Shown: positions 27,975 to 36,960 of the stretch, one piece after another
Layout of the letters: each line of letters starts with the position of its first letter
Position numbering within the stretch: position 1 is the first letter of the stretch
Assembly: GCF_913775985.1 (NCBI RefSeq)
Contig: NZ_CAJYMB010000001.1
Span: 1 to 41,176, forward strand
Source of the DNA: an uncultured Pluralibacter sp.
Lineage (GTDB): Bacteria > Pseudomonadota > Gammaproteobacteria > Enterobacterales > Enterobacteriaceae
Reading direction: 5' to 3'
Length of the DNA stretch: 41,176 nt
Made by a program: the position numbers and the translations under genes
The notes under the pieces: model-generated
What the model was told of the DNA's origin: nothing
What the model saw: the letters and a program-made list of their open reading frames with translations, nothing else
Database searches by the model: none

Positions 27975-28919
27975 TTATTCCGTTTCGCCCAATCCTTCCC
28001 GGGTCGGAAGCCCTTCGCTGTCTCCCTGAACCTGAATCGCCAGAGCGCCAATTTTGTTGCCGCGCGCGACCGCCTGCGGCAGCGTTTTTCCTTCCAGCAG
28101 CGCGCTGATAACGCCCACCGCAAAGCCGTCTCCGGCGCCGACGGTATCCACGACGTTATCCACTTTCTCGGCGGCAACGGCGCCTTGCTGGCCATCGGCG
28201 GTGCGGAACCAGGCACCGTCGGTGCCGGTTTTGATGACCACGGCCTTCACGCCGCGGCGCAGGTAGAAATCGGCGATCCCTTCCGGCGTTTTTTCGCCGG
28301 TCAGAATCACGCCCTCTTTCAGGCCCGGCAGCACCCAGTCGGCCTGAAACGCCAGCCGGTTAAGCTTGTCGATCATCTCCGCCTCGCTTTTCCACAGCGA
28401 CGGGCGCAGGTTCGGGTCAAATGAGATCGTTTTACTGGCGGCTTTCATTGCGGTAGCCGCGTGTTCCAGCAGCTCATAAGAGGTTTCGGACAGCGCGGCG
28501 GCTACGCCGCTCAGGTGCAGATGGCGGGCCACGGAAAAGCATCCGGCGCGGAAGTCCTCTTTGCTGAGGTGGCTGGCGGCGGAACCTTTGCGGAAGTACT
28601 CCACGATGGGATCGGTTCCATTTTCAACTTTCGACTTTAGCTGAAAGCCCGTCGGATAGCGCCCGTCAATGGTGACGCCCGAGGCATCAATGTGCTCTTT
28701 TTTCAGCGAGTCGAGCACGAAGCGCCCGAAGCTGTCATCGCCGACTCGGCTTACCCATGCGACCTTCATGCCCAGGCGCGCCAGGCCGGTTGCAACATTA
28801 AGCTCGGCGCCGGCAACCCGTTTAAAAAAGTGTTCGACGCCGCTGAGCTCGCCGGGCTCCCGGGCCACAAACATCGCCATCGCTTCGCCAATGGTGATGA
28901 CATCCAGTGCCTGCGTCAT
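27975..28919 (-). CDS. kguK: 2-ketogluconate kinase KguK (PfkB family)
   Basis: The 314-residue ribokinase-like sugar kinase starts with VITIGEAMAMFV, has the substrate-binding Gly-rich stretch GAELNVATGLARLG (about 36-49) and ends with the PfkB signature DTVGAGDGFAVGVI (about 250), whose Asp is the catalytic base. It phosphorylates 2-ketogluconate to 2-keto-6-phosphogluconate. It resembles KdgK in sequence; operon context (kguE three bases upstream, kguT downstream, PtxS-type regulator) decides for KguK. 2-keto-3-deoxygluconate kinase activity remains a possible alternative. Confidence 0.85.
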   Translation of the reverse strand: MTQALDVITIGEAMAMFVAREPGELSGVEHFFKRVAGAELNVATGLARLGMKVAWVSRVGDDSFGRFVLDSLKKEHIDASGVTIDGRYPTGFQLKSKVENGTDPIVEYFRKGSAASHLSKEDFRAGCFSVARHLHLSGVAAALSETSYELLEHAATAMKAASKTISFDPNLRPSLWKSEAEMIDKLNRLAFQADWVLPGLKEGVILTGEKTPEGIADFYLRRGVKAVVIKTGTDGAWFRTADGQQGAVAAEKVDNVVDTVGAGDGFAVGVISALLEGKTLPQAVARGNKIGALAIQVQGDSEGLPTREGLGETE

Positions 28920-28922
28920 GAT

Positions 28923-29669
28923 TTAGTCCTCGCGTAACAGGTTAACGTAGTGGCGGGTCACGGCAGTCAGGTCGCGGCCTTCCAGCGGAAATTCAATCCC
29001 GCGCGGAACATCGCCGGGTAGTTGATTGAGCAGCGCGGCCCAGCGGGGATCGCTGTCCGGCGGCACGGCGCGCCAGCGGTTGTGTCCGGGCTGGGCACCT
29101 TTGACGTGCACATAGCCCACGGCGGGAGCCAGCATGCGGGCCGCCTCTTCCGGAGACTCGTCCACCCACAGCCAGTTGCCCATATCGAAGGTCAGCGCTA
29201 CCGGCAGGTTGAGTACCTTCACGGCGGCCTTGAAACGCTGAAGGGGCGCCAGCTTGCCGCCGGCGGTTTGATCATTCTCAATGGTCAGCGCCACCGGGCT
29301 GTTGGCGAGGATAGACTGCAGCGGCGCCAGCGCGGCTTTGTGGGTGAAATGTCCAAGGGAGAGTTTTAGCCAACGCGCGTTGAGCATATGGCCTTCCTGC
29401 AGCAGGGCAGGCAGGCGGGGGTTGAGTTTTCCATCGGGATCAAACAGCGCTTCCGGGGCCGAGTAATAGGCCTGCAGGCGATGCTCCGCAATTTGCTCAC
29501 CCAGCGCCGGCAGGGCGTCGAGCGCCTGCGCGTCCAGCAGCTCCCGGCGGATCTCTACACCATCTGCGCCAGCGGTGGCAATTACGGGCAGCAGCGCCTG
29601 CTGTCCTCCCAGTGCGGCTACGCGGTCATTTCCGTAGGCGGCAGTGACAACAATAATCTTTCTGGCCAT
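28923..29669 (-). CDS. kguE: KguE, TIM-barrel sugar isomerase/epimerase-like protein
   Basis: A 248-residue xylose-isomerase-like TIM-barrel protein (AP endonuclease 2 fold). Metal-site candidates are Glu in VALTIENDQT, Asp in ALTFDMGNW, His in YVHVKG and Glu near the end (GIEFPLEG). It is the first gene of the 2-ketogluconate operon and overlaps functionally with kguK, whose ATG comes three bases after its stop. The biochemical step of KguE is not firmly established in the family; epimerisation or isomerisation of the keto-acid is assumed. The PtxS-like operator lies 48 bases upstream of its start. Confidence 0.82.
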   Translation of the reverse strand: MARKIIVVTAAYGNDRVAALGGQQALLPVIATAGADGVEIRRELLDAQALDALPALGEQIAEHRLQAYYSAPEALFDPDGKLNPRLPALLQEGHMLNARWLKLSLGHFTHKAALAPLQSILANSPVALTIENDQTAGGKLAPLQRFKAAVKVLNLPVALTFDMGNWLWVDESPEEAARMLAPAVGYVHVKGAQPGHNRWRAVPPDSDPRWAALLNQLPGDVPRGIEFPLEGRDLTAVTRHYVNLLRED

Positions 29670-29716
29670 CAGACGGCTCCACAGCGATTTAACAATGATT
29701 TTACCATTACGCTAAA

Positions 29717-29730
29717 TGGAACCGGTTCCA
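29717..29730. promoter_or_regulatory. PtxS-type operator upstream of kguE
   Basis: TGGAACCGGTTCCA is a perfect 14-base palindrome. The known PtxS site in Pseudomonas is TGAAACCGGTTTCA, differing at two symmetric positions. It lies in the 107-base gap between the ptxS stop and kguE start. A TATAAC-like -10 sits just upstream of it on the minus strand, so bound repressor would block kgu transcription until 2-ketogluconate is present. Confidence 0.85.
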
Positions 29731-29776
29731 AAGAAAAGTGTTATAAGACTAATTTATGATCGCCATCACAGGAGAG

Positions 29777-30790
29777 TTAACGGCTGGTGGATCCTCTGAC
29801 GATAAGCTCTCCGGAAAAGAGCTGCTCGCGGATCGGGTCGCGGCTGCCGTTGATGCGTCGCACTACCTGCTCCACCGCCGCATAGCCAATCTGCCAGGTG
29901 GGCTGCTTAAGGGTGGTGATGCCAACGCCCGCCAGCTCCGCCCACTCCAGCTCGTCAAAGCCGAGCAGGCCGATATCGCTGCCCCAGTTGAGGCCAATAT
30001 GTTTCAGGGAACGCGCGACCTGCAGGGTCAGGGCGCCGTTAGCGCAGATCACCGCCTTGCGCATCCCCCGGTGGGCGGCGTGATACTGCTGCAGCACGCT
30101 GTCGAGCAAAACCCCGTCGTTGAGCGGCACTTCGCGGTTTTCGGCACTGATGCCGGCGTAGCGGGAGAGAGTGGCGCGAAAGGCGCCGAGGCGCTCCCGG
30201 CGGGTGTTAACGGTGCCGAGCGGCTCGCTGAGAAACAGCAGGGATTCGAATCCCTGCTTAATCAGGTGTTCGGTGGCGGTAGTAGCGGCCTGAGTATTGT
30301 CCAGTCCGACCACATCGCAGGCAAACTCCGGGATTTTACGATCGATAAGCACCATCGGCAGCGCCGACTGCTGGAGCCGGTTGAGTCCCTCTTCGCGCAT
30401 CCCCACGGCGTTGACCACGATCCCTTCCACCTGATAGCTGCGCAGCAGGTCGAGATAGTGCAGCTCCTGATCCACTTCGTTATTGGTGTTGCAGACCAGC
30501 GGCGTAAAGCCCTGTTCGCGGCAGGCAGCCTCGATGCCGCTCAGCACGTGAACTGAATAGGGGTTGGTAATATCGGCAATAATCAGGCCGATAAGGCGGG
30601 TGCGGCCGCGCTTGAGGCCGCGGGCCATCAGGCTGGGGCGGTAGTCGAGTTCGGCGATGGCCTGCTCAATGCGCGCAAGCAGCGCGTCGGACAACAGGTG
30701 TTTTTCGCCATTGAGATAGCGGGAAACGCTGGTCTTGCCGGTTTTTGCCGCTTTCGCAACGTCGCTGATGGTCGCCCGCGCTTTATTCAC
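29777..30790 (-). CDS. ptxS: LacI-family regulator PtxS of 2-ketogluconate use
   Basis: The 337-residue LacI/GalR repressor has an N-terminal helix-turn-helix and hinge (ATISDVAKAAKTGKTSVSRY, then SLMARGLKRGRT) and a periplasmic-binding-protein-like core (IGLIIADITNPYSVHVLSGI ... IGLLGFDELEW). It likely represses the kguE-kguK-kguT-ghrB operon from the TGGAACCGGTTCCA site and releases it with 2-ketogluconate. The GTG at 30790 is preferred because the HTH begins at once (NKARATISD) and AGAGAG lies eight bases upstream; an upstream in-frame codon at 30850 would add 20 residues of basic, unlikely sequence. It is divergent from bisC. Confidence 0.85.
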   Translation of the reverse strand: MNKARATISDVAKAAKTGKTSVSRYLNGEKHLLSDALLARIEQAIAELDYRPSLMARGLKRGRTRLIGLIIADITNPYSVHVLSGIEAACREQGFTPLVCNTNNEVDQELHYLDLLRSYQVEGIVVNAVGMREEGLNRLQQSALPMVLIDRKIPEFACDVVGLDNTQAATTATEHLIKQGFESLLFLSEPLGTVNTRRERLGAFRATLSRYAGISAENREVPLNDGVLLDSVLQQYHAAHRGMRKAVICANGALTLQVARSLKHIGLNWGSDIGLLGFDELEWAELAGVGITTLKQPTWQIGYAAVEQVVRRINGSRDPIREQLFSGELIVRGSTSR

Positions 30791-31037
30791 AATAAGAGCT
30801 CTCTTTGCCTGAATGAGAGAACACCTTAACGTGAAAATTCGCCCTGGCAAGCAGAATGGTAGTAAAGCCTGCGCCGCGACGCTGTCGGGCCTGCCCCGGC
30901 GTATCGACGCGCATTTTTTTCTTTGCCGCGCGCGCCGCGGCGGGTAATGATGGCCGCTATCTGCTGATAAACATCATCGCGCGGCGGTTTATAAACCAGC
31001 TGTGGCAACACCTGCATAAGTCATTCCGGAGAGTACC

Positions 31038-33377
31038 TTGGCTGATTCATCCACAAGAAAAACTATCTTAACCGCGGCTCACTGGGGGCCGATGCTGGTC
31101 GAAACCGACGGCGAGCGGGTGTTCTCCTCGCGCAGCGCGCTTGCCGGCAGCGCCGACAACTCGCTACAAAGCGTGGTCGGTGAACAGGTCCACAGCAAAA
31201 CCCGGGTGCGCTGGCCGATGGTGCGCAAAAGCTTTCTCGCCTCGCCGGAAAGCCCGCAGGGGGCGCGCGGCGAAGATGAATTTGTACGGGTAAGCTGGGA
31301 GCAGGCGCTGGATCTGATCGACAGGCAGCACCGTCGCATCCGCACGCGCTACGGCGCGGGCTCTATTTTTGCCGGGTCTTACGGCTGGCGCTCGAACGGC
31401 GTGCTGCACAAGGCTGCCACGCTGCTGCAGCGCTACATGAGCCTCGCGGGCGGCTATGTTGGCCATCTGGGCGACTACTCCACCGGCGCGGCGCAGGCAA
31501 TCATGCCTTACGTGGTGGGCGGTAATGAAGTCTATCAGCAGCAGACCAGCTGGCCGCTCATTATGGAGCATACCGATGTGGTGGTGCTGTGGAGCGCCAA
31601 TCCGCTTAACACGCTGAAAATTGCCTGGAACGCCTCGGACGAGCAGGGGATTGCGTGGTTTGAGCGGCTGCGCAACAGCGGCAAGCGGCTGATCTGCATC
31701 GATCCGATGCGATCTGAGACGGCAGACTTCTTCGGCGATGCCGGCGAGTGGATCGCGCCGCGGATGGGCACCGATGTAGCGCTGATGCTCGGCATCGCCC
31801 ACACGCTGGTGGAAAACGGCTGGCAGGACAGCGAGTTTCTGCGCCGCTGCACTACCGGCTACGACATCTTCGCCCGCTATCTGCTCGGCAAGGACGGCGG
31901 CATTGCCAAAACCGCAGAGTGGGCTGCCGGGATTTGCGGCATTGAAGCGGTAAAAATTCGCGAGCTGGCTGCCTTGTTTCATGAAAATACCACCATGCTG
32001 ATGGCCGGATGGGGAATGCAGCGCCAGCAGTTTGGCGAGCAGAAACACTGGATGATAGTGACTCTGGCGGCAATGCTCGGCCAGATCGGCACGCCGGGCG
32101 GCGGCTTCGGGCTCTCCTACCATTTCGCCAACGGTGGCAATCCGACCCGGCGCGCGGCAGTGCCGGGATCGATGCAGGGATCGGTGGCGGGCGGTACCGA
32201 TGCGGTTGATAAAATCCCGGTGGCGCGCATTGTCGAGGCGCTGGAGCGCCCCGGCGCGCCGTACCAGCACAACGGCATGGACCGCCACTTCCCGCATATC
32301 CGCTTTATCTGGTGGGCGGGCGGGGCAAACTTTACCCACCATCAGGACACCAACCGCCTGATCCGCGCCTGGCAAAATCCCGATCTGGAGCTGGTGGTGA
32401 TTTCAGAGTGCTTCTGGACCGCCGCCGCCCGGCACGCAGATATCGTGCTGCCTGCCACCACCTCTTTTGAGCGCAATGATTTAACCATGACTGGCGATTA
32501 CAGCAACCAGCATCTGGTGCCGATGAAGCGCGTAGTGGCACCGCAGCACGAAGCGCGGGACGACTTTACGGTTTTTGCCGACCTCAGCGAGCGCTGGGAG
32601 AGCGGCGGCCGCGAGCGATTTACGGAAGGACGCAGCGAGATGCAGTGGCTGGAAAGCTTCTATGAGATTGCCGCCCGGCGTGGCGTCGATCAGCAGGTAA
32701 CGCTGCCGCCGTTTGCGCGCTTCTGGGCAGCCAACGAGTTAATTGAGATGCCGGAGAGCGACGAGAACGGACAATTCGTTCGCTTTGCCGCCTTTCGCCA
32801 CGATCCGCAGGCTAATCCGCTAAAAACCGACAGCGGCAAAATCGAGATTTACTCCGCGCGCATCGCCGGATTTCACTATCCGGACTGCCCGGGACACCCG
32901 ACCTGGCTGGCGCCCGACGAGTGGCGCGGCAGCGCCCGCCCTGAACAGCTGGAGCTGCTGTCGGCGCATCCGGCCCACCGGCTGCACAGCCAGCTTAACT
33001 ACACCTCGCTGCGCGAACGGTACGAAGTCGCGGGCCGCGAGCCGCTGACCCTGCATCCGGACGACGCGCGCGAGCGCGGCATCGCCGATGGTGATGTGGT
33101 TCGGGTGTGGAACGCGCGGGGCCAGGTGCTGGCGGGCGCGGTAGTCTCTGATGGCATTCGCCCGGGAGTTATCTGCCTGCACGAGGGGGCGTGGCCGGAT
33201 CTGGACAGGCAGTCGGGCGGCCTGTGCAAAAACGGCGCGGTGAACGTGCTGACCAAAGATCTGCCCAGCTCGGCGCTGGGGAACGGCTGCGCGGGAAATA
33301 CCGCGCTGGTGTGGCTGGAGAAATACGCCGGTACGGCGCCGGCGGTTACGGCGTTTGATCCGCCTGCCAGCGCATAA
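31038..33377 (+). CDS. bisC: Biotin sulfoxide reductase BisC
   Basis: The 779-residue molybdopterin oxidoreductase of the DMSO reductase family reduces biotin-d-sulfoxide to biotin and methionine sulfoxide to methionine in the cytosol. E. coli BisC is 777 residues and nearly collinear: [37 protein letters not shown] (Ser ligand of Mo), [60 protein letters not shown]. It binds bis-MGD and has no Tat signal or iron-sulfur motif. Translation starts at TTG (GGAG six bases upstream), the homologous position to the E. coli start. yiaC converges on it with a 32-base overlap. yiaD, which separates bisC from ghrB in E. coli, is absent. Confidence 0.96.
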   Translation: MADSSTRKTILTAAHWGPMLVETDGERVFSSRSALAGSADNSLQSVVGEQVHSKTRVRWPMVRKSFLASPESPQGARGEDEFVRVSWEQALDLIDRQHRRIRTRYGAGSIFAGSYGWRSNGVLHKAATLLQRYMSLAGGYVGHLGDYSTGAAQAIMPYVVGGNEVYQQQTSWPLIMEHTDVVVLWSANPLNTLKIAWNASDEQGIAWFERLRNSGKRLICIDPMRSETADFFGDAGEWIAPRMGTDVALMLGIAHTLVENGWQDSEFLRRCTTGYDIFARYLLGKDGGIAKTAEWAAGICGIEAVKIRELAALFHENTTMLMAGWGMQRQQFGEQKHWMIVTLAAMLGQIGTPGGGFGLSYHFANGGNPTRRAAVPGSMQGSVAGGTDAVDKIPVARIVEALERPGAPYQHNGMDRHFPHIRFIWWAGGANFTHHQDTNRLIRAWQNPDLELVVISECFWTAAARHADIVLPATTSFERNDLTMTGDYSNQHLVPMKRVVAPQHEARDDFTVFADLSERWESGGRERFTEGRSEMQWLESFYEIAARRGVDQQVTLPPFARFWAANELIEMPESDENGQFVRFAAFRHDPQANPLKTDSGKIEIYSARIAGFHYPDCPGHPTWLAPDEWRGSARPEQLELLSAHPAHRLHSQLNYTSLRERYEVAGREPLTLHPDDARERGIADGDVVRVWNARGQVLAGAVVSDGIRPGVICLHEGAWPDLDRQSGGLCKNGAVNVLTKDLPSSALGNGCAGNTALVWLEKYAGTAPAVTAFDPPASA

Positions 33378-33786
33378 GCCAGGTTGGCAGGCGGGTATCG
33401 TCCTGCCAGGCGCAGTCTTCAATCTGAAAACCCCGGCTGCGGTAGAAGTGTACCGCCCGGGTATTTTGCTGATAGACCTCGAGGGTCAGATCCGGATAGA
33501 GGCTGCAGACGTGGGAGAGCAGTGCCCGACCAATGCCGCAGCGCATGGCGTTTGGCGCAACGAACAGCGCGCCGACCACGCAGGGCTCCAGCACGCTGAC
33601 AAATCCCAGAATGGCGTTACCGTCTTGCCAAACCCAGGTGCGCGAGGCCGGCAGATAAATGTCGCGCACCATGATTTCGTTTTCCCGCCAGTAGCTTTCG
33701 TCGATAAACGGATGTCCGTCGCGGGTGCTGTTCCGCCATACAGCCAGCAGCGGTTCGAGGTCGCTACTTTGCCACGGACGGATCAT
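33346..33786 (-). CDS. yiaC: YiaC, GNAT N-acetyltransferase
   Basis: The 146-residue product matches E. coli YiaC in length and pattern: [33 protein letters not shown], acetyl-CoA-binding [48 protein letters not shown]. coli YiaC acts as a protein lysine acetyltransferase. The ATG chosen (MIRPWQ) lies inside the tag 3' end by 23 bases; an extended frame to 33879 would be tag sequence read in another frame. It is translated downstream of tag and its 3' end overlaps bisC on the other strand. Confidence 0.92.
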   Translation of the reverse strand: MIRPWQSSDLEPLLAVWRNSTRDGHPFIDESYWRENEIMVRDIYLPASRTWVWQDGNAILGFVSVLEPCVVGALFVAPNAMRCGIGRALLSHVCSLYPDLTLEVYQQNTRAVHFYRSRGFQIEDCAWQDDTRLPTWLMRWQADQTP

Positions 33787-34345
33787 CGTCCTCTCCCGGC
33801 GCGCAGAAGCAGGTAATAACGTGGTCGTTGACCAGGCCGCAGGCCTGCATGAAGGCGTAGCAGGTAGTGGATCCGACAAATTTAAACCCGCGTTTTTTCA
33901 GCGCTTTTGACATCGCATCTGAGGTAGCGGTTTTTGCCGGAATATCCGACAGCGCCGCCGGACGATTTTGCTGCGGGTGATTGTCGACGAATGACCAGAT
34001 AAAATCGCTGAATCCTTCGCCCTGCGCTTCCATCGCCAGCAGCGCGCGGGCGTTGTGAATAATGGACTCGATTTTGCCGCGGTGGCGGATAATGGCCGCA
34101 TCCTGCACCAGGCGATCCACGTCGCGCTCATCCATTTCGGCTACTTTCAGCGGGTCGAAGTTGTAAAATGCACGGCGATAGCCTTCGCGCTTTTTCAGCA
34201 CGGTTATCCACGACAGGCCCGCCTGCTGGCCCTCGAGACAGATCATCTCGAACAGCTTTTGCCGCTCGCGCTGGGGCATGCCCCACTCGTCGTCGTGGTA
34301 GGTAATGTAGAGCGGATCCGCGGTAACCCAGCCGCATCGTTCCAT
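33764..34345 (-). CDS. tag: 3-methyladenine DNA glycosylase I
   Basis: The 193-residue repair enzyme excises 3-methyladenine from DNA. It retains the zinc site of TagI (Cys4, His17 in YHDDEWG, His and Cys in NDHVITCFC near 175-179), the base-pocket LEGQQAGLSWITVLKKRE with catalytic Glu38, and FVGSTTCYAFMQACGLV. E. coli Tag is 187 residues. The order tag-yiaC on the same strand is as in E. coli. The start at MERCGW matches the family. Confidence 0.97.
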   Translation of the reverse strand: MERCGWVTADPLYITYHDDEWGMPQRERQKLFEMICLEGQQAGLSWITVLKKREGYRRAFYNFDPLKVAEMDERDVDRLVQDAAIIRHRGKIESIIHNARALLAMEAQGEGFSDFIWSFVDNHPQQNRPAALSDIPAKTATSDAMSKALKKRGFKFVGSTTCYAFMQACGLVNDHVITCFCAPGEDDDPSVAK

Positions 34346-34476
34346 AGTCGATATTCCTCTTTTTAATTCGCTGAGATGCTTGACGAAAAGTGTAAACTGG
34401 CAATAGTTGTTGTATACACAGTGATACAGAAAATCATAACAGGAATGCCGGTTCCGGCTCTTTTGGAGTCGTAATA

Positions 34477-35184
34477 ATGCTATTTAAATCAAACAGTGGA
34501 TTTTTAGGGCGCGCTCATTCTCTCTTCGCCTTCACGACGCTTGTCTGCGCCCCGTGCGCGCAGGCCTGGACCCAGGAGTACGTGGGTAGCGAAGCGCAGA
34601 GCTCTGCGGCCGAGCGTTTTACCTGGGACAGCGAGCGGGCGCCGGATTATAACGATATTCTGGCCGAGCGCATTAACGCCTCGATGAACTCGCCGGGCGT
34701 GGCGTTCGGCACCGCCGACGGCGGCTCGGTGGATCCAACCCGTACCCTGAGCGTACAGCTGAATATTCCTTTGGGCGGCCAGATTACCACCGGTCCGGTG
34801 GCCGGCTGGCGCTACGACGGGACTTCCGCATCCATCTGGAATGAGTTTGGCGACAGCGCCAGCACCGCGGCGCAAAACGATCCTCTCTGGCATGCCAGCA
34901 TCAGCACCCTCGGCTGGCGTATTAATACCCAGCCGCTGTGGGGCGTGCATCCCTGGGCGCAAATCAGCTATAACCAGCAGTTCGGCGAGAATCAGTGGAA
35001 GTCGCAGTCGGGCCTGAGCCGCACGCCGACGTCAACTCAGGACGGCAGCTGGCGGGATGTTACCCTGGGGGCCGATATGCTGCTGATGCCGAATTTTTCT
35101 GCCTATGCCTCTTTCTCGCAGGCAGACAATTTGAGTGTCAACACCAACTACATTTACATGATGGGGATGAGTGCCAGATTTTAA
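34477..35184 (+). CDS. yhjY: YhjY, autotransporter beta-domain protein
   Basis: The 235-residue outer-membrane protein has a signal peptide (FAFTTLVCAPCAQA, cleaved near 30) and a body close to E. coli YhjY (AWTQEYV). It then shows beta-barrel strands with alternating hydrophobic/aromatic residues (LSVQLNIPLGGQITTGPVAG, ISTLGWRINTQPLW, PWAQISYNQQFGENQW) and ends in a terminal aromatic (GMSARF), the Omp insertion signal. It corresponds to the barrel part of lipase-type autotransporters without the esterase passenger, as in E. coli. Substrate and role are unknown. It is divergent from tag. Confidence 0.88.
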   Translation: MLFKSNSGFLGRAHSLFAFTTLVCAPCAQAWTQEYVGSEAQSSAAERFTWDSERAPDYNDILAERINASMNSPGVAFGTADGGSVDPTRTLSVQLNIPLGGQITTGPVAGWRYDGTSASIWNEFGDSASTAAQNDPLWHASISTLGWRINTQPLWGVHPWAQISYNQQFGENQWKSQSGLSRTPTSTQDGSWRDVTLGADMLLMPNFSAYASFSQADNLSVNTNYIYMMGMSARF

Positions 35185-35289
35185 CAAATTAGCTTCTTTA
35201 AATCATGGTTGTTTACTTTTGTATCTCTTTGATAGCAAGGCTTCCGCCGTAAGTAACTGCTCACTTTAAGTATTCATTATCGTTGTTAA

Positions 35290-35341
35290 TGTCATTCATT
35301 CCGCCTCCGGTGCATTTCATTCCGCAGCGGAGGCAGTTCAT
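35290..35341 (+). promoter_or_regulatory. Three LytTR-type direct repeats upstream of yhjX (PyrR/YpdB sites)
   Basis: The sequences TGTCATTCAT (35290-35299), TGCATTTCAT (35311-35320) and GGCAGTTCAT (35332-35341) are spaced exactly 21 bases apart, with 11-base spacers. The E. coli yhjX promoter is activated by the LytTR regulator YpdB (PyrR) at GGCATTTCAT-N11-GGCATTTCAT. The two right-hand copies each differ from it by one base; the left one is weaker. They end about 70 bases before the ATG. Confidence 0.85.
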
Positions 35342-35411
35342 GCCTTTTTCCCCCTTTGCGCGCGCGTCTTCATTAATGTAGGCAGCAGTTAATATTGATA
35401 AGGCGCTTGCT

Positions 35412-36614
35412 ATGAATAGTGCAATTAAACCGTCAACCCGCTGGCTTACCCTGCTTGGCACCATCATCACCCAATTTTCGCTCGGCTCCGTCTACACCTG
35501 GAGCCTGTTCAACGGCGCGCTCTCCGACAAGCTCGGCGAGCCGGTGAGTAAAGTGGCATTTTCCTTCGGTCTGCTGAGCCTGGGGCTGGCTATTTCATCC
35601 TCCGTTGCCGGCAAGCTGCAGGAGCGCTTTGGCGTTAAGCGCGTGACTATCGCCTCCGGTATTCTGCTGGGCCTCGGCTTTATGCTCACGGCGCATGCCA
35701 ACAATCTGCTGATGCTCTGGCTGAGCGCCGGTGTACTGGTGGGTCTGGCAGACGGCGCAGGTTATCTGCTGACGCTGTCGAACTGCGTGAAATTCTTCCC
35801 GGAACGCAAGGGCCTGATTTCGGCATTTTCCATTGGTGCTTACGGCCTGGGCAGCCTCGGCTTTAAATTCATCGACAGCCAGTTGCTGTCCTCGGTAGGG
35901 CTGGAGCGGACCTTCACTATCTGGGGCGCTATCGTGATGGTGGCCATCGTCTTCGGTGCGATGCTGATGAAAGACGCGCCGCGTCAGGAAGTCAGCACGA
36001 CTAACGGCGTGACCGAGAACGACTTCACCCTGGCGCAGTCAATGCGTAAACCGCAGTACTGGATGCTGGCCGTGATGTTCCTGACCGCCTGCATGAGCGG
36101 CCTGTACGTGATTGGTGTCGCGAAAGATATCGCGCAGGGGATGGTACATCTGGATGTAATGACTGCCGCTAACGCCGTTACCGTTATCTCGATTGCCAAC
36201 CTGAGCGGTCGCCTGGTGCTGGGCATCCTGTCCGACAAAATAGCCCGCATCCGCGTCATCACCATTGGCCAGATTATCTCGCTGGTGGGCATGGCCGCGC
36301 TGCTGTTCGCACCGCTCAACGCGGTTAGCTTCTTCGCCGCTATCGCCTGTGTAGCCTTTAACTTCGGCGGTACCATTACCGTGTTCCCGTCGCTGGTTAG
36401 TGACTTCTTCGGGCTGAACAACCTGGCGAAAAACTACGGCGTGATTTATCTCGGCTTCGGTATCGGCAGCATCTGCGGCTCGATTATTGCCTCGCTGTTT
36501 GGCGGCTTCTATGTCACCTTCTGCGTCATCTTCGCGCTGCTTATTCTCTCACTGGCACTCTCTTCCACCATTCGCCAGCCGGGACGGGAAGTGCTGCGCC
36601 AGGCGCATGCCTGA
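35412..36614 (+). CDS. yhjX: YhjX, MFS transporter of the pyruvate response
   Basis: The 400-residue protein (E. coli YhjX 402) belongs to the oxalate/formate antiporter-like MFS family with 12 spans: TQFSLGSVYTWSLFNGALSD, KLQERFGVKRVTIASGILL, MLWLSAGVLVGLADGAGYLL, GLYVIGVAKDIAQGMVHLD. In E. coli its expression is induced by external pyruvate through the PyrSR (YpdAB) two-component system. It may move pyruvate or a related organic acid; this is not settled. AAGG lies eight bases before the ATG. LytTR repeats upstream support the same regulation here. Confidence 0.95.
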   Translation: MNSAIKPSTRWLTLLGTIITQFSLGSVYTWSLFNGALSDKLGEPVSKVAFSFGLLSLGLAISSSVAGKLQERFGVKRVTIASGILLGLGFMLTAHANNLLMLWLSAGVLVGLADGAGYLLTLSNCVKFFPERKGLISAFSIGAYGLGSLGFKFIDSQLLSSVGLERTFTIWGAIVMVAIVFGAMLMKDAPRQEVSTTNGVTENDFTLAQSMRKPQYWMLAVMFLTACMSGLYVIGVAKDIAQGMVHLDVMTAANAVTVISIANLSGRLVLGILSDKIARIRVITIGQIISLVGMAALLFAPLNAVSFFAAIACVAFNFGGTITVFPSLVSDFFGLNNLAKNYGVIYLGFGIGSICGSIIASLFGGFYVTFCVIFALLILSLALSSTIRQPGREVLRQAHA

Positions 36615-36639
36615 TTAGATAGTTTGCCCTTCCTCAAAC

Positions 36640-36669
36640 AGAGCCCCGCCCGGGGCTCTTTGTCGTTTT
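36640..36669 (+). terminator. Intrinsic terminator of yhjX
   Basis: An 8-bp stem AGAGCCCC / GGGGCTCT with a GCCC loop is followed by TTGTCGTTTT, 26 bases after the yhjX stop. Confidence 0.85.
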
Positions 36670-36740
36670 AAGTCCGCTTCACTCTCTTTTCTGATGCACC
36701 GTACCGGTAATTCCCCGGCATTATCTGCATGCATGTGTAA

Positions 36741-36775
36741 AAAAGTGTCCAGTCTTGTCTCGCCGTGACACTTTT
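36741..36775. other. Inverted repeat in the yhjX-eptB gap
   Basis: AAAAGTGTC (36741-36749) and GACACTTTT (36767-36775) form a perfect 9-base inverted repeat with a 17-base spacer. It could be a regulator site or a transcript hairpin in the eptB upstream region. The rest of 36670-36960 holds the eptB promoter region, with no gene I can support. Confidence 0.45.
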
Positions 36776-36960
36776 ACTCCGCCCGGGGGTCTACTCATCA
36801 GCGCTGGTGATGATTTCGTTTTTTACCGGCCTGTTTACTTCGTTCTCTTACATTGCCTAAGGGGACATTTTTGTTTGTGCCCACTCTATCTTGTCGTCCT
36901 GCCGCTGGTTGGGCGGCAGAAATGAGCTGCCGCACGTTCCCTTTTTCAGGGTTTGCTTGC

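Noticed and set aside
29756..30556. 266-codon + strand frame opposite ptxS
   Set aside because: The LacI-family protein on the minus strand is unambiguous; this is its antisense.
31164..32375. 403-codon antisense frame across bisC
   Set aside because: Shadow of bisC in GC-rich sequence.
36853..36960. 36-codon N-terminal extension of eptB
   Set aside because: E. coli EptB starts at the position of 36961; the extension is Cys/Pro-rich and would disrupt the first membrane span.
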